A stretch of DNA of 64,000 bases from Shouchella clausii (GCF_002250115.1 NZ_CP019985.1:2604001-2668000); one strand, 5' to 3'; numbered from the stretch's first letter, positions 34,757 through 45,367 are shown. The notes: generated by a model not told the origin, from the sequence alone. Translations and numbers: made by a program.

Positions 34757-35101
34757 ATGAGATGGCTTCTCGGTTTAGTCTTGAACGCTCTCGTGTTATG
34801 GATGCTCTCACAACTGTTTTCTGGCTTTTACTTGTCTAGCTTTTTCGCTGCACTAGTAGCAGCGTTTCTCCTGAACATTTTAAATTGGACAGTCAAGCCG
34901 ATTTTAACAGTATTAACGTTGCCGATCACGATTTTGACACTAGGGCTGTTCTTGTTTGTCATTAGTGCAGTAACGCTCATGCTGACATCGATCTTGATGG
35001 GCAGCGCTTTCGAAATCAGCGGTTTCGGCACGGCATTGCTTGCAGCCATTATCATTGCCCTGTTCCAAACATTTCTCATTAACCCAATCAAAAACAACTA
35101 A
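34757..35101 (+). CDS. yvlD: YvlD phage-holin-family-4-like membrane protein
   Basis: A 114-residue protein with four membrane helices, of the mycobacterial-4TM/phage holin family 4 type. The ATG at 34757 gives MRWLLGLVLNALVL as in homologues and lies nine bases after GAGGAGAA; an ATG at 34748 overlaps the yvlC stop. Its B. subtilis homologue belongs to the SigW regulon and function is not established. The stop codon overlaps the first terminator hairpin. Confidence 0.88.
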   Translation: MRWLLGLVLNALVLWMLSQLFSGFYLSSFFAALVAAFLLNILNWTVKPILTVLTLPITILTLGLFLFVISAVTLMLTSILMGSAFEISGFGTALLAAIIIALFQTFLINPIKNN

Positions 35102-35123
35102 CAGGCCGCGAATGCGGCCTGTT
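35100..35123 (+). terminator. yvlD terminator hairpin, left copy (without T-run)
   Basis: AACAGGCCGC and GCGGCCTGTT form a perfect stem around GAAT. It is duplicated at 35279-35302 on the other side of the repeat with one base changed. Confidence 0.7.
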
Positions 35124-35124
35124 G

Positions 35125-35278
35125 AGGTTGTCGACAAAGTCGATAACTGCTACTCAGACTGATAGAAAACGCTTGTCAGACGAGGAGTGCAGGCGAGGGA
35201 AGATGCGAATAGAACGGGGGTTCATGAGCATATGACCGAGGCAAACGACGAAGTATGCGAGCGTTTGCCTACAGTCTG
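35125..35278 (+). repeat. Terminator-associated 153-bp repeat, copy A
   Basis: Non-coding element of 154 bp. It begins AGGTTGTCGAC, whose GTTGTCGAC folds with GTCGATAAC, then has imperfect inverted ends CAGACTGATAG (35155) and CTACAGTCTG (to 35278), extended inward by AAACGCT/AGCGTTT. It is flanked by a 24-bp direct duplication of the yvlD terminator hairpin. Copies B and C share most bases. It carries no credible ORF. Confidence 0.85.
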
Positions 35279-35307
35279 AACAGGCCGCGAATGCGGCCAG
35301 TTTTTTT
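35279..35307 (+). terminator. yvlD terminator hairpin, right copy (with T-run)
   Basis: AACAGGCCGC and GCGGCCAGTT around GAAT, followed by seven Ts. One A-A mismatch arises from the single base that differs from the left copy. Confidence 0.75.
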
Positions 35308-35338
35308 ATAACCTTTTTTAGGCGTCTGGCGCAAATCA

Positions 35339-35347
35339 TGCTACAAT
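35339..35347 (+). promoter_or_regulatory. hprK extended -10 promoter
   Basis: TGCTACAAT resembles an extended -10 box about 50 bases before hprK; the -35 region is weak. Confidence 0.45.
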
Positions 35348-35396
35348 AGCTCTAGCACGATTCGCTCTTGTAAGTGGACAAATGAGGTGAAAGAAA

Positions 35397-36329
35397 ATGG
35401 CAAAAGTCACAGCAAATGATTTGTTAGAGAAATTTCAATTTGAACTTTTAGCTGGCGAAGAAGGAATATACCGGCCGATTACAACAAGCGACATTTCTAG
35501 GCCAGGAATAGAAATGGCTGGCTTTTTTACATATTATCCAGCCCGTCGCCTCCAGCTCATTGGACGGACGGAGCTTTCTTTTTTGAAGTCGCTCTCCGAC
35601 CAAGAAAAGGAAGAACGGATGACCAAATTGTGCACGTATGACACGCCAGGCATTATTCTTTCACGTGGTCTGGAAGCGCCTGAACAACTTATTGCCGCTG
35701 CCGATAAACGTGGAGTGCCTGTTTTGCGTTCGACATTAACGACAACGCAACTGAGCAGTCGAGTCACCAATTTCTTGGAAAGCGAATTGGCGCCTGTGAC
35801 CGCTGTCCATGGCGTGCTTGTTGACATTTATGGCATTGGCGTGCTGATTACAGGCGGAAGCGGCGTTGGCAAAAGCGAGACTGCACTTGATTTGGTTCGC
35901 CGCGGCCACCGCCTTGTCGCCGATGATTCAGTTGAAATCCGCCAGCAAAATGAAGATACGTTAGTCGGATATCCGCCGCCGCTTTTGCAACATTTGCTGG
36001 AAATCCGCGGGCTTGGCATCATTAATGTCATGACGTTATTTGGGGCAGGGGCGGTTCGCCCGTTTAAACGGATTAGCCTTTGTATGAATTTAGAGCTTTG
36101 GGACCAAAACAAAGCGTATGACCGTCTTGGGCTCGAGGAAGACAAAATGAAAATTTTTGATACGGAAATTACCAAAATGACCGTCCCTGTTCGTCCAGGG
36201 CGAAATTTAGCTGTTATTATTGAGGTGGCTGCAATGAATTTCCGCCTGAAACGATTAGGCTTTAATGCAGCACAAGAATTTTCGGAACGTTTGACACAAG
36301 TGATTGAGCATGGGGAAAATGAATTTTAA
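35397..36329 (+). CDS. hprK: HPr kinase/phosphorylase
   Basis: A 310-residue bifunctional enzyme that phosphorylates Ser46 of HPr and Crh in response to fructose-1,6-bisphosphate, feeding CcpA-dependent carbon control. Walker [28 protein letters not shown] and the family signature [20 protein letters not shown] are intact. Crh, one of its substrates, is encoded about 20 kb downstream. It heads hprK-lgt-yvoD-ppaX-yvoF. Confidence 0.97.
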   Translation: MAKVTANDLLEKFQFELLAGEEGIYRPITTSDISRPGIEMAGFFTYYPARRLQLIGRTELSFLKSLSDQEKEERMTKLCTYDTPGIILSRGLEAPEQLIAAADKRGVPVLRSTLTTTQLSSRVTNFLESELAPVTAVHGVLVDIYGIGVLITGGSGVGKSETALDLVRRGHRLVADDSVEIRQQNEDTLVGYPPPLLQHLLEIRGLGIINVMTLFGAGAVRPFKRISLCMNLELWDQNKAYDRLGLEEDKMKIFDTEITKMTVPVRPGRNLAVIIEVAAMNFRLKRLGFNAAQEFSERLTQVIEHGENEF

Positions 36330-36349
36330 AGACAGGGGAGACGAACGGA

Positions 36350-37183
36350 ATGGAAGAACAAATTGAACCGATTGACCGCGTTTTTGTCCAGCTTGGGCCA
36401 ATCGCGATTTATTGGTATGCCGTCCTCATTTTGCTTGGAGTCGCCGTCGGTTATTTAATGGCACGGCGCGAGTCGGTTAAGCGAGGACTGCCGCAGGAGA
36501 CGTTTGCTGATTTGCTAGTCTGGGCGTTGCCGATTTCCATTCTATCGGCTCGTGCATACTATGTTATTTTTCGGTGGGAGCAGTTTGCTGATAATCCAAT
36601 TAGTGTTTTTTATTTGCGTGAAGGCGGAATCGCGATTCATGGTGCTTTAATTGGTGCGGTTGTCACAGCGATTGTGTTTGCCAAAAAACGTGGATTGTCG
36701 TTTTGGAAACTTGCCGATGTGGCTGCGCCTAGCATTTTGATTGGCCAAGCGATTGGCCGCTGGGGCAATTTTGTCAATCAAGAAGTATACGGGGCGGAAG
36801 TCACAAGGGAATTTCTTGAGGGAATGTTTTTGCCTGATTGGATTATTAATCAAATGTATATTAATGGGACGTACTATCAACCGACATTTTTATACGAATC
36901 GCTTTGGAACGTGCTAGGAGTAGTCGTGCTATTGCTGCTTCGCAAAGCAAACTTGCGCCAAGGCGAACTATTCTTATCGTATGTAATTTGGTATTCGGTT
37001 GGACGTTTTGTGATCGAGGGCATGCGGTTAGACTATTTATTAATTGGCGATACGCTTCGCACGGCGCAGATTTTGTCGATCGTGTTAGTCGTGACATCGA
37101 TTGCCCTTTGGGTATACAGGCGCCTTTGGGTAAAACCACCGCGGTACTTGAATCCAGACGCAGCTACCAAACAGAGAAAATAG
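36350..37183 (+). CDS. lgt: Prolipoprotein diacylglyceryl transferase
   Basis: A 277-residue membrane enzyme that adds diacylglycerol to the lipobox cysteine of prolipoproteins. Seven helices are predicted; signatures [11 protein letters not shown] and [14 protein letters not shown] are present. It would process the lipoproteins in this window (13652-14500 and the OpuC binding protein). Confidence 0.97.
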   Translation: MEEQIEPIDRVFVQLGPIAIYWYAVLILLGVAVGYLMARRESVKRGLPQETFADLLVWALPISILSARAYYVIFRWEQFADNPISVFYLREGGIAIHGALIGAVVTAIVFAKKRGLSFWKLADVAAPSILIGQAIGRWGNFVNQEVYGAEVTREFLEGMFLPDWIINQMYINGTYYQPTFLYESLWNVLGVVVLLLLRKANLRQGELFLSYVIWYSVGRFVIEGMRLDYLLIGDTLRTAQILSIVLVVTSIALWVYRRLWVKPPRYLNPDAATKQRK

Positions 37184-37198
37184 AGAGGGAAGATATGG

Positions 37199-38152
37199 AT
37201 GGGAATGGTGAAACGAGGCTTGCTGTCCGGCCTGTCAACAACATGGACGCTCGGGAAAATCATTTTTCCGGTTACGCTTATTGTTACTTTGCTAGGCTAT
37301 ACGCCTCTACTCGACTGGCTCGCTAAGCTGATCGCCCCTTTAATGGGCTTGATTGGTTTGCCTGGAGAAGCGGCAATTCCTTTAGTTATTGGCAATGTAC
37401 TTAACTTATACGCAGGCATCGGCGCAATTTTGACATTTGACTTTACTGTAAAAGAAGTATTTATTTTAGCGATTATGCTTTCTTTTTCACACAATCTTAT
37501 TATCGAATCTGCGGTTGCGACAAAGGTAGGCGTCCGCGTATCGGTTATTGTGGCGGTGCGGATTTTTCTAGCCGTGGCCGCAGCCTTTATCATCAATCTT
37601 GTCTGGAGTGGCGGGAGCGAACAAGCGGTCTATGGGCTTGCTTCAGCTCAAGCGCCTCAAGCAACTGGGGTTGTGGGAATGGTAGCCGATGGTTTATGGA
37701 CTGCCTTTTTAGGTGTTGTGCAATTAGCGGCTATTGTCATTCCCCTTATGCTTGTGGTCCAAATTATGCGTGAGCGCAACTGGCTTGCCGTTATTTCGAA
37801 AAGTTTAGCGCCGCTGACGCGATTGATTGGTGTCGGGGAAAACACGGCTGTTACACTCGCTTCTGGGTTAACCATTGGCTTAGCATACGGAGCTGGCGTG
37901 ATGATCGATGCGGTCAAAGAAGACCGTGTAAAGAAAAAAGATTTGTATGTGGTGTTTATTTTTCTCGTTGCTTGCCATGCCGTTGTCGAGGATACGCTTG
38001 TGTTTCTCGTTCTTGGCATTCAAGTGTGGCCATTGCTTGTTATACGCCTTTTGACAGCACTGTTGTTAACAATAGTGATTTCCCGTCTCTGGACACAGCT
38101 TGAGAAGAGGAAACAAGGGAACTTCGGAAAGGATGCTGTTTATGACCATTAA
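37199..38152 (+). CDS. yvoD: Nucleoside recognition (Gate) domain membrane protein YvoD
   Basis: A 317-residue polytopic membrane protein with two Gate/nucleoside recognition repeats (LPGEAAIPLVIGNVLNLYAG; AVTLASGLTIGLAYGAGVMIDA). Members are related to the sporulation proteins SpmA and SpmB; substrate unknown. It lies between lgt and ppaX as in B. subtilis, and its end overlaps ppaX by 11 bases. Confidence 0.88.
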   Translation: MGMVKRGLLSGLSTTWTLGKIIFPVTLIVTLLGYTPLLDWLAKLIAPLMGLIGLPGEAAIPLVIGNVLNLYAGIGAILTFDFTVKEVFILAIMLSFSHNLIIESAVATKVGVRVSVIVAVRIFLAVAAAFIINLVWSGGSEQAVYGLASAQAPQATGVVGMVADGLWTAFLGVVQLAAIVIPLMLVVQIMRERNWLAVISKSLAPLTRLIGVGENTAVTLASGLTIGLAYGAGVMIDAVKEDRVKKKDLYVVFIFLVACHAVVEDTLVFLVLGIQVWPLLVIRLLTALLLTIVISRLWTQLEKRKQGNFGKDAVYDH

Positions 38153-38783
38153 TACGTTGCTATTTGATTTGGATGGGACATTAATTGATACAAATGAATT
38201 GATTATCCAATCCTTTCTCCATACATTGGAACCAGATTTTCCAGGTGTCTATACCCGGGAAACGGTGCTGCCATTTATCGGTCCACCGCTTGTAGACAGC
38301 TTTTCACGCATTGATGCTTCCCGTGCCGAAGAATGGGTCCGCACATACCGTGATTTTAACCATCAACAACATGATGCGCTTGTAAAGGAATACCCAGGTG
38401 TAAAAACAGGCATCAAGACGCTGCATAAACAAGGTTACAAGCTAGCGGTCGTAACGACTAAAATCAGGGAAACTGCGCAAATGGGCCTAGAGTTGATGGG
38501 GCTTTCCCCGTACTTTGATGTGATTGTCGCCTTGGATGATGTAAAACATGCAAAACCGCATCCCGAGCCATTATTAGAAGCTCTTAGGCAACTTGATTCA
38601 AAGCCTGAAGAAGCGATCATGGTTGGCGACAATTCACACGACGTATTGGCAGGAAAAGCAGCAGGTACGAAAACGGTTGCGGTTGGCTGGGCATTAAAAG
38701 GCGCTGAGCATTTGCGCACATTTGCGCCAGATTACATACCAGCAACAATGGAAGAGCTGGTTGAAATCGTGAATCGCCTGTGA
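38142..38783 (+). CDS. ppaX: Pyrophosphatase PpaX
   Basis: A 213-residue HAD-family enzyme that hydrolyses the pyrophosphate released by HPr phosphorylase, which explains linkage to hprK. HAD motif I is [10 protein letters not shown], the motif II Thr lies in VVTTK, motif III Lys in HAKPHPEP, and motif IV is MVGDNSHD. The ATG at 38142 has GGAAAGG upstream and overlaps yvoD. Confidence 0.95.
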   Translation: MTINTLLFDLDGTLIDTNELIIQSFLHTLEPDFPGVYTRETVLPFIGPPLVDSFSRIDASRAEEWVRTYRDFNHQQHDALVKEYPGVKTGIKTLHKQGYKLAVVTTKIRETAQMGLELMGLSPYFDVIVALDDVKHAKPHPEPLLEALRQLDSKPEEAIMVGDNSHDVLAGKAAGTKTVAVGWALKGAEHLRTFAPDYIPATMEELVEIVNRL

Positions 38784-39259
38784 GCAGGAAGACAGAACGT
38801 TTTCCGGTAAGCGGGTCGAACTCATTGTGGCAGCTTTACCGAACCGTTTCCTTTTGGAAAGTAGCAAAAACGTTTGCCGTTGCCCAAATAGCGCGCTTCA
38901 CCCCATCGCTGCGAATGAAAAACTGGCTTTACCGCGTGTTTTTGAAGATGGAAATTGGCGACCAGACAGCCATTGCTTTAATGGTAATGGTCGATGTCAT
39001 GTTTCCTGAGAGAATTAAAATTGGCGCCAACTCCATTATTGGCTACAATACAACAATTTTGGCTCATGAATATTTGATTGAAGAGTATCGACTCGGCCAT
39101 GTTGTGATTGGCGACAGGGTGATGGTCGGCGCCAATTGTACGATTCTTCCAGGCGTGACGATTGGCGATGGCGCAGTAGTAGGCGCGGGGACTGTTGTCC
39201 ATAAAGATGTACCCCCAGGAGCGTTTGTCGCTGGAAATCCAATGAAACAAATAAGGTAA
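38780..39259 (+). CDS. yvoF: Left-handed beta-helix acetyltransferase YvoF
   Basis: A 159-residue hexapeptide-repeat transferase. Repeats such as [15 protein letters not shown] and [24 protein letters not shown] define the beta helix; the C-terminal AGNPMKQIR is typical. The acceptor substrate is unknown. The GTG start overlaps the ppaX stop as GTGA. Confidence 0.9.
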   Translation: MSRKTERFPVSGSNSLWQLYRTVSFWKVAKTFAVAQIARFTPSLRMKNWLYRVFLKMEIGDQTAIALMVMVDVMFPERIKIGANSIIGYNTTILAHEYLIEEYRLGHVVIGDRVMVGANCTILPGVTIGDGAVVGAGTVVHKDVPPGAFVAGNPMKQIR

Positions 39260-39263
39260 CTTC

Positions 39264-39291
39264 ACATACAATAGCGTTAGCTATTGCACGT
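39264..39291 (+). terminator. yvoF terminator hairpin, left copy (without T-run)
   Basis: ACATACAATAGC and GCTATTGCACGT around GTTA, with two A-C mismatches. It is the duplicate of the perfect hairpin at 39448-39475. Confidence 0.65.
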
Positions 39292-39292
39292 T

Positions 39293-39445
39293 CAGACTGT
39301 AGGCAAACGCTCGCATACTTCGTCGTTTGCCTCACTCATATGCTCATGAACCCACGTTCTATTCGCATCTTCCCTCGGCTGCACTCCTCGTCTGACAAGC
39401 GTTTTCTATCAGTCTGAGGGCGGTTATCGACTTTGTCGACAACCT
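39293..39445 (-). repeat. Terminator-associated 153-bp repeat, copy B (inverted)
   Basis: On the minus strand this 153-bp element is nearly identical to copies A and C, from AGGTTGTCGAC to CTACAGTCTG. It is flanked by a 28- to 29-bp direct duplication of the yvoF terminator hairpin, a sequence unrelated to the flanks of A or C. Confidence 0.85.
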
Positions 39446-39447
39446 CC

Positions 39448-39484
39448 ACGTACAATAGCGTTAGCTATTGTACGTTTTTTTTTT
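39448..39484 (+). terminator. yvoF terminator hairpin, right copy (with T-run)
   Basis: ACGTACAATAGC and GCTATTGTACGT form a perfect 12-bp stem around GTTA, followed by ten Ts. Confidence 0.88.
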
Positions 39485-39497
39485 GTGAATGGGCCAG

Positions 39498-39526
39498 TTG
39501 ACTTTTCGTTAGGGCAATTGTAAACT
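39498..39526 (+). promoter_or_regulatory. Histidine operon promoter
   Basis: TTGACT (39498-39503), 17 bp, TAAACT (39521-39526), about 65 bases before hisZ. I see no T-box or leader peptide in the short leader. Confidence 0.65.
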
Positions 39527-39591
39527 AGAAAAAACTTTACTTCATTAGTGATTTAGCAAACTAAAGTAAAGGGCAGTTAGGAGCGAACGTT

Positions 39592-40773
39592 GTGTCTGAG
39601 CCTTTTATGTTTGAAAAACCTTTAGGCATGCGCGATGTGCTGCCGAATTTGCATTCAATGCAACGAAAATTAGGCGATCGTGTATTGCAAGAGTTTCGGT
39701 TATGGGGATACGAGCAAGTACAAACGCCGACGCTAGAATATTATGAAACAGTCGGGAAAGCGTCTGCTATTTCAGATAAGCAGTTATTCAAATTAATAGA
39801 TTTTCATGGAAATACGCTCGTTTTGCGCCCTGATATGACGGCGCCAATTGCTCGGCTCGTTTCTTCAAGTATGAAAGACATCCCTTATCCACTTAGGCTA
39901 TCGTACTGTTCAAGCCTTTATCGAGCTTTGCAAACGGAAGGCGGGCGTCCTGCCGAATTTGCACAAGTTGGTGTTGAGCTTGTTGGTGATCATACCGCTA
40001 GCGCTGACGGGGAAATGTTGCTGTTGTTGAACAGAGCCCTTATTCAAGCAGGTCTTGACCATTTTCAAGTTGCCGTCGGACATATCGGTTTTTTAAATGC
40101 GTTATTTTTAGAAATTGTTGGCACCGAAGAACGGGCCGAGCTGTTGCGGAGGCAACTCTATGAAAAGAACGATGTTGGTTTCAAAGAGCAAGTAAAGGCA
40201 TTTGGGCTATCGTCGATTGATGAAAAGAAGCTGTTAAAACTAAGCCGGTTGCGCGGCAATGAAGCGATTCTTGCTGAAGCGGAGGAGCTAACCGAATCAC
40301 CAGAAGGCAAACAGGCTGTGGCAGAGCTGCGAGACCTTTGGCAAGGTCTGAAAGAGGGAGGGCTTACCCGTTATATGAAGCTTGACTTAAGCCTTGTCCT
40401 CCATATGAGCTATTATACAGGCTGCATTTTTGAAGTTTACCATGACCGCCTCCCTCATCCCCTTGGCGGTGGCGGACGCTATGACCATTTGCTTGCCAAG
40501 TTTGGCCGTCCTGGTCCTGCCACTGGCTTCGGTTTACGTTTGGATTTGCTTGCAGAAGCAGTAGGCAAACTCGAAGCACAGCCGAAAAAACGCTGCTTGC
40601 TTTATAGCAGGGAACGGCGCCAAGAAGCCTATCGAAAAGCGACTGCGCTTCGGGAAAAGGGGATGCAAGTCGTCTTACAAGATGTGGCAGGCGTTGACGA
40701 CATTGATAAAATGTCCGCTAGTTATGAAGAAATTGTTTATTTAATCGGCAAAACAGAGGAGGGCAAGCGATGA
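39592..40773 (+). CDS. hisZ: ATP phosphoribosyltransferase regulatory subunit
   Basis: A 393-residue histidyl-tRNA-synthetase-like protein that lacks tRNA charging and forms the regulatory subunit of the short HisG. Class II synthetase motifs survive in altered form ([46 protein letters not shown]). The GTG start follows TTAGGAGCG. First gene of the his operon; the hisG ATG overlaps its stop. Confidence 0.96.
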   Translation: MSEPFMFEKPLGMRDVLPNLHSMQRKLGDRVLQEFRLWGYEQVQTPTLEYYETVGKASAISDKQLFKLIDFHGNTLVLRPDMTAPIARLVSSSMKDIPYPLRLSYCSSLYRALQTEGGRPAEFAQVGVELVGDHTASADGEMLLLLNRALIQAGLDHFQVAVGHIGFLNALFLEIVGTEERAELLRRQLYEKNDVGFKEQVKAFGLSSIDEKKLLKLSRLRGNEAILAEAEELTESPEGKQAVAELRDLWQGLKEGGLTRYMKLDLSLVLHMSYYTGCIFEVYHDRLPHPLGGGGRYDHLLAKFGRPGPATGFGLRLDLLAEAVGKLEAQPKKRCLLYSRERRQEAYRKATALREKGMQVVLQDVAGVDDIDKMSASYEEIVYLIGKTEEGKR

Positions 40774-41411
40774 CACTGACAATGGCGATGCCGAAGGGGC
40801 GGATTTTTGAGGAGGCTGTTCAGCTGCTCCGTTCGGCTGGCTATGACTTGCCAAGTTCCTTTGAGCAATCGCGCAAACTCATTATCGATGTGCCGAATGA
40901 ATCGCTCCGTTTTATCTTAGCGAAGCCGATGGATGTTCCTACTTATGTGGAACACGGTGTTGCTGACGTCGGTGTTGCCGGCAAGGATGTCATGTTGGAG
41001 GAAAAGCGTGACGTCCATGAGGTGCTCGACTTGAACATTAGCGCTTGTCATTTGGCGGTGGCGGCGCTGCCGACGTACCAACGAGGCGAATTAAATCCAA
41101 AAGTAGCGTCAAAATACCCGAACGTGGCGTCGCAGTTTTTTAAAGAACAAGGGGAACAAGTCGAAATTATTAAATTAAATGGCTCAATCGAGTTAGCGCC
41201 GATCATGGGACTTGCCGGCAGAATTGTCGACATCGTTTCAACGGGACAAACGCTGAAAGAAAATGGCTTAGTCGAATTGGAACAAATTAGACAAATCACA
41301 TCGCGCTTTATTGTCAATCCTGCTAGCTACCGGATGCGCGCAGGTGAAATTCATGATATGGTTGAGCGTTTGGCGGCCGTTATAGAGGGGGATGGCAGTG
41401 AAGATCATTGA
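40770..41411 (+). CDS. hisG: ATP phosphoribosyltransferase catalytic subunit (short form)
   Basis: A 213-residue short HisG, which joins ATP and PRPP in the first step of histidine synthesis. It lacks the C-terminal regulatory domain of the long form and so needs HisZ, encoded just upstream. Motifs [23 protein letters not shown] and [18 protein letters not shown] are intact. ATGA overlap with hisZ; it overlaps hisD by 20 bases. Confidence 0.97.
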   Translation: MTLTMAMPKGRIFEEAVQLLRSAGYDLPSSFEQSRKLIIDVPNESLRFILAKPMDVPTYVEHGVADVGVAGKDVMLEEKRDVHEVLDLNISACHLAVAALPTYQRGELNPKVASKYPNVASQFFKEQGEQVEIIKLNGSIELAPIMGLAGRIVDIVSTGQTLKENGLVELEQIRQITSRFIVNPASYRMRAGEIHDMVERLAAVIEGDGSEDH

Positions 41412-42675
41412 GCTAAAAGAAGGAGAGGCAGTTTCCTTAAAGCGCAGCGGCCTCCATGGAAGCGAAGCCGAAATCGCCACTGTGAACACGATCATTGACA
41501 CGGTAAAAAAGGAAGGCGATCAAGCGTTAGTCCATTACACGCAACAATTTGACGGAGTGGAACTAACAGACTTGTTTGTCACAAAGGCAGAATTGGACAA
41601 TGCTTACCGCCACATTGATCAACCTGTTTTGGCAGCGATTCGCCAAGCAATTGCCAATGTCCGTGCCTTTCACGAACAACAAAAAGGGAAGTCGTGGTTT
41701 CAAACAGCCCCTGATGGCACGATTTTAGGGCAGCGTGTCACACCCCTTGATGCAGTAGGCGTTTATGTACCTGGAGGAAAAGCGGCTTACCCGTCTTCGA
41801 TTATTATGAATGTAGTACCTGCTCAAGTAGCAGGTGTAAAGGAAATTTCAATGGTTTCCCCAGCTGGCAAAAACGGTTCCCTTCCGCCAGCTGTTCTCGC
41901 GACAGCGGCTGAACTTGGCGTCCATACGATTTATAAGCTTGGGGGAGCGCAAGCAGTGGCTGCTTTGGCGTATGGCACGGAAACGGTGCGTCCAGTTGAT
42001 AAAATTACAGGGCCAGGCAACAAATATGTGGCCCTTGCCAAAAGAGCGGTTTTTGGCGATGTCGCCATTGACATGATTGCTGGGCCAAGTGAAATTTGCG
42101 TATTAGCCGATGAAAAAGCGAACCCTGCCTATGTAGCAGCAGACCTTCTTTCCCAAGCGGAGCACGATGAGGATGCGTCAGCCGTGTTAGTCACTCCTTC
42201 TAGGGAACTGGCCGAAGCGGTCCAACAAGAAACAGCACGGCAACTGGCTACTCTTCCGAGAAAAGAGATAGCAGGGCGAGCATTAGACCAGTTTGGCACT
42301 TTGTATGTGACTGCCTCGCTGGCACAAGCAATTGAAGTCGTCAACCAATTGGCGCCTGAGCATTTGGAAATTGCCACGGAAGAGCCCCTTGCATTGCTTG
42401 GTCGCGTCAAACATGCGGGAGCGATTTTTCTTGGTTCGTACAGTGCCGAACCAGTCGGTGATTATTTTGCTGGCCCAAACCATGTACTGCCGACAAACGG
42501 AACAGCCCGCTTTGCCAGCCCGCTATCAGTAGATGATTTCGTCAAAAAATCAAGCATTATTTCCTACAGCAAAACGGCGCTAGCTGAGAACGGAAAAGCG
42601 ATCACGGAATTGGCGCGCCTAGAAGGGCTTGAAGCGCATGCACGCGCGATAGACATTCGATTGGAGGACATGTGA
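41392..42675 (+). CDS. hisD: Histidinol dehydrogenase
   Basis: A 427-residue zinc enzyme that oxidises L-histidinol to L-histidine with two NAD. Signatures [57 protein letters not shown] and [12 protein letters not shown] are present. The ATG follows GAGGGGG inside hisG. Confidence 0.97.
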   Translation: MAVKIIELKEGEAVSLKRSGLHGSEAEIATVNTIIDTVKKEGDQALVHYTQQFDGVELTDLFVTKAELDNAYRHIDQPVLAAIRQAIANVRAFHEQQKGKSWFQTAPDGTILGQRVTPLDAVGVYVPGGKAAYPSSIIMNVVPAQVAGVKEISMVSPAGKNGSLPPAVLATAAELGVHTIYKLGGAQAVAALAYGTETVRPVDKITGPGNKYVALAKRAVFGDVAIDMIAGPSEICVLADEKANPAYVAADLLSQAEHDEDASAVLVTPSRELAEAVQQETARQLATLPRKEIAGRALDQFGTLYVTASLAQAIEVVNQLAPEHLEIATEEPLALLGRVKHAGAIFLGSYSAEPVGDYFAGPNHVLPTNGTARFASPLSVDDFVKKSSIISYSKTALAENGKAITELARLEGLEAHARAIDIRLEDM

Positions 42676-43262
42676 TGGCTCGTAGCTATGAATTAACAAG
42701 GACGACAGGAGAAACGGACATTTCGTTGCGACTCAACCTCGACGGCGAAGGAAAAGCAGATATCGAAACAGGCGTGCCTTTTATGGAGCATATGCTCGAT
42801 TTGTTTGCGAAACATGGCCAATTTGATTTGTCTGTCAAAGCCAGTGGCGATATTGAAGTCGATGCTCACCATACGACTGAAGATCTTGGCATTTGCATCG
42901 GTCAAGCTGTAAAAGAAGCACTTGGAACGAAGGAGGGCATTAAACGTTATGGAAACGCGTTTGTGCCGATGGATGAGACGCTTGCCCAAGTGGTTGTCGA
43001 TTTGAGCAACAGGCCCCATTTGGAATTTAGGGCTGACTTTCCGAGCGAGAAAGTCGGCACATTTGATACCGAACTTGTCCATGAATTTTTTTGGAAATTG
43101 GCGTTAGAAGCGCGCATGAATCTCCATATAATCGTCCACTACGGACACAATACACACCATATCATTGAAGCGATCTTTAAAGCATGCGCCCGTGCTTTGG
43201 ATGAAGCAACGGCAATTGATCCACGAATTAAAGGAATATTATCAACGAAGGGGCTGCTTTAA
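42675..43262 (+). CDS. hisB: Imidazoleglycerol-phosphate dehydratase
   Basis: A 195-residue monofunctional HisB. Manganese-binding motifs [26 protein letters not shown] and [18 protein letters not shown] are intact. The ATG at 42675 has TTGGAGGACA upstream and overlaps the hisD stop. There is no fused histidinol phosphatase domain and no hisJ in the operon. Confidence 0.97.
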   Translation: MARSYELTRTTGETDISLRLNLDGEGKADIETGVPFMEHMLDLFAKHGQFDLSVKASGDIEVDAHHTTEDLGICIGQAVKEALGTKEGIKRYGNAFVPMDETLAQVVVDLSNRPHLEFRADFPSEKVGTFDTELVHEFFWKLALEARMNLHIIVHYGHNTHHIIEAIFKACARALDEATAIDPRIKGILSTKGLL

Positions 43263-43885
43263 TGATTGGCATCATTGACTATGGGATGGGCAACCTCCAT
43301 TCGGTCTCTAAAGCGCTTGAAAGGTTAGCGATCCCCTATTTTATTAGCAGCAATGGGGAAGAATTGGCAAAGGCCAAGGCGTTGATCCTCCCTGGGGTCG
43401 GCGCTTTTCCTGACGCAATGGATATTCTTACACAAACAAACGTCCAGCCTTTTTTAGACAACTGGGTAGCGGAAAACAAACCATTACTCGGCATTTGCCT
43501 TGGGATGCAACTATTGTTTGAGTCAAGCACGGAACATCAACCAACAGCAGGCCTTGGTTACTTGCCTGGACGCGTCGAACGTTTTTCTGGAACGACGGCA
43601 GAGGGGCACGCCTACAAAGTGCCGCATATGGGATGGAATAAGCTTGAATTCCATAGGCCCACACCACTAACAGAAGGTGTTCCTGAAGGCTACGTATATT
43701 TTGTCCATTCCTATGTCGTCCGTACAGAAACGGACATCATCGTTGCAAGCAGTGATTATTACCAAAGTGTCCCTGCTATTGTGCAAAAAGGGCAAGTGTA
43801 TGGCATGCAGTTCCATCCCGAAAAAAGCAGCACTGTCGGCATGGCACTGCTGAAACGCTTTGGCCAACTAGTGGAGGGAAATTGA
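43262..43885 (+). CDS. hisH: Imidazole glycerol phosphate synthase glutaminase subunit
   Basis: A 207-residue class I glutamine amidotransferase giving ammonia to HisF. The catalytic Cys lies in [13 protein letters not shown] and the His-x-Glu in MQFHPEKSS. Its start overlaps the hisB stop as TAATG. Confidence 0.97.
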   Translation: MIGIIDYGMGNLHSVSKALERLAIPYFISSNGEELAKAKALILPGVGAFPDAMDILTQTNVQPFLDNWVAENKPLLGICLGMQLLFESSTEHQPTAGLGYLPGRVERFSGTTAEGHAYKVPHMGWNKLEFHRPTPLTEGVPEGYVYFVHSYVVRTETDIIVASSDYYQSVPAIVQKGQVYGMQFHPEKSSTVGMALLKRFGQLVEGN

Positions 43886-43886
43886 G

Positions 43887-44609
43887 ATGAGCTATACGAT
43901 CTATCCGGCAATTGACATCCGTGCTGGAAAATGCGTGCGCCTCGAACAAGGCGATTACAACAAAGAGACAATATATGGAGAATCGCCTTATACAATGGCG
44001 AAATCATTTCAAGACGCAGGCGCGAAGTGGGTACACGTCGTTGATCTAGACGGGGCAAAAGCCAAAAGGCCTGTGAACGATGAAGCGATTTTGACGATCG
44101 CCCAAAAATTAGACGTCCCCGTTCAAGTGGGGGGAGGAATTCGCACCGAACAAGATATTGACCACTATATAAACGGAGGCGTCGCCCGTGTCGTCCTTGG
44201 CAGTGTGGCGGTTTACCAGCCTGATTTTACGAAACAAATGCTTGCCAAGTATGGAGAACAAATTGCGATCGGGATTGATGCTCGTGATGGATATGTAGCT
44301 ACAGAAGGATGGCTTGAAACGTCACACGTCAAAGCGGAAGACCTTGCTGCTGAAATGGCCCGCTTTGGCGCCAAAACGTTCATTTTTACCGATATTGCCC
44401 GTGACGGCATGCTTACTGGACCGAATATCGAAGCGTGCGTTGCTCTTTCCAAGGCAGCGAATGCCAATGTGATTGCCTCTGGAGGGGTAAGCAGCATTGC
44501 CGATTTGGCACAATTGCGAGCTGCTTCCCTTGCTGGGGCTATTGTCGGCAAAGCGCTGTACACGAAGCGGTTCACTTTAGAGGAAGCGTTGGCGGAAGGA
44601 GAGTTGTAA
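43887..44609 (+). CDS. hisA: ProFAR isomerase
   Basis: A 240-residue TIM barrel that isomerises the ProFAR intermediate. It begins [22 protein letters not shown] and has the phosphate-binding loops VGGGIRT and ASGGVSS. It lies one base after hisH and overlaps hisF by one base. Confidence 0.97.
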   Translation: MSYTIYPAIDIRAGKCVRLEQGDYNKETIYGESPYTMAKSFQDAGAKWVHVVDLDGAKAKRPVNDEAILTIAQKLDVPVQVGGGIRTEQDIDHYINGGVARVVLGSVAVYQPDFTKQMLAKYGEQIAIGIDARDGYVATEGWLETSHVKAEDLAAEMARFGAKTFIFTDIARDGMLTGPNIEACVALSKAANANVIASGGVSSIADLAQLRAASLAGAIVGKALYTKRFTLEEALAEGEL

Positions 44610-45367
44610 TGCTAGCAAAACGAATTATTCCATGCCTAGACGTGAAAGAAGGCCGTGTGGTGAAAGGGACGCAATTTCTCTCCTTGCGCGATGCTGGCGA
44701 TCCAGTCGAACTCGCTGCTTTTTACGACAAAGAAGGCGCAGACGAGCTTGTGTTTCTTGATATTTCTGCTTCCCATGAAGGGCGGGAAACAATGGTCGAT
44801 GTGGTCCGCGAAGTCGCTGCGACGCTAGCAATTCCTTTTACCGTTGGCGGAGGCATTAACACACTCGCTGACATACGCCGCATTTTGCGCGCCGGCGCAG
44901 ACAAAGTGTCCATTAACACAGCCGCCCTGCTTCGTCCAGCGTTTATTCGCGAAGGCGCCGATTATTTTGGCTCACAATGCATCGTTGTCGCCATTGATGC
45001 GAAATTTGATAAGGCGCTTGGCACGTGGCGCGTGTACACACATGGTGGCCGCAAACAGACTGACTGGTTAGCGACCGATTGGGCCAAGGAGGCTGTCCGC
45101 TTAGGGGCCGGCGAACTGCTCGTAACTAGCATGGATCAAGATGGAGCGAAGACAGGGTTTGATTTGTCGTTGTTAAAAGCGATCAATGAAGTAGTGACAG
45201 TGCCCGTGATTGCCTCTGGTGGAGCAGGAGCGGCAAGCGACTTTGTTGATGTGTTCAAACACAATTACGCAGATGCAGCCCTTGCGGCATCGATTTTCCA
45301 TTACAAAGAAACGTCAATTCAAGAAGTAAAAGCCCGTTTACGGGAAGAAGGTGAGTGCATCCGATGA
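44609..45367 (+). CDS. hisF: Imidazole glycerol phosphate synthase cyclase subunit
   Basis: A 252-residue TIM barrel that uses ammonia from HisH to close the imidazole ring. Starts [20 protein letters not shown], with catalytic Asp in CLDV and in [14 protein letters not shown]. The ATG at 44609 overlaps the hisA stop (TAATG). Confidence 0.97.
   Translation: MLAKRIIPCLDVKEGRVVKGTQFLSLRDAGDPVELAAFYDKEGADELVFLDISASHEGRETMVDVVREVAATLAIPFTVGGGINTLADIRRILRAGADKVSINTAALLRPAFIREGADYFGSQCIVVAIDAKFDKALGTWRVYTHGGRKQTDWLATDWAKEAVRLGAGELLVTSMDQDGAKTGFDLSLLKAINEVVTVPVIASGGAGAASDFVDVFKHNYADAALAASIFHYKETSIQEVKARLREEGECIR

Noticed and set aside
35154-35339. Minus-strand ORF of 61 codons, with a C-terminus almost identical to another at 60805-60990
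   Set aside because: Both lie in the non-coding repeat; the shared peptide results from the repeated DNA. The ORF ends differ where the element ends and neither has a ribosome-binding site.
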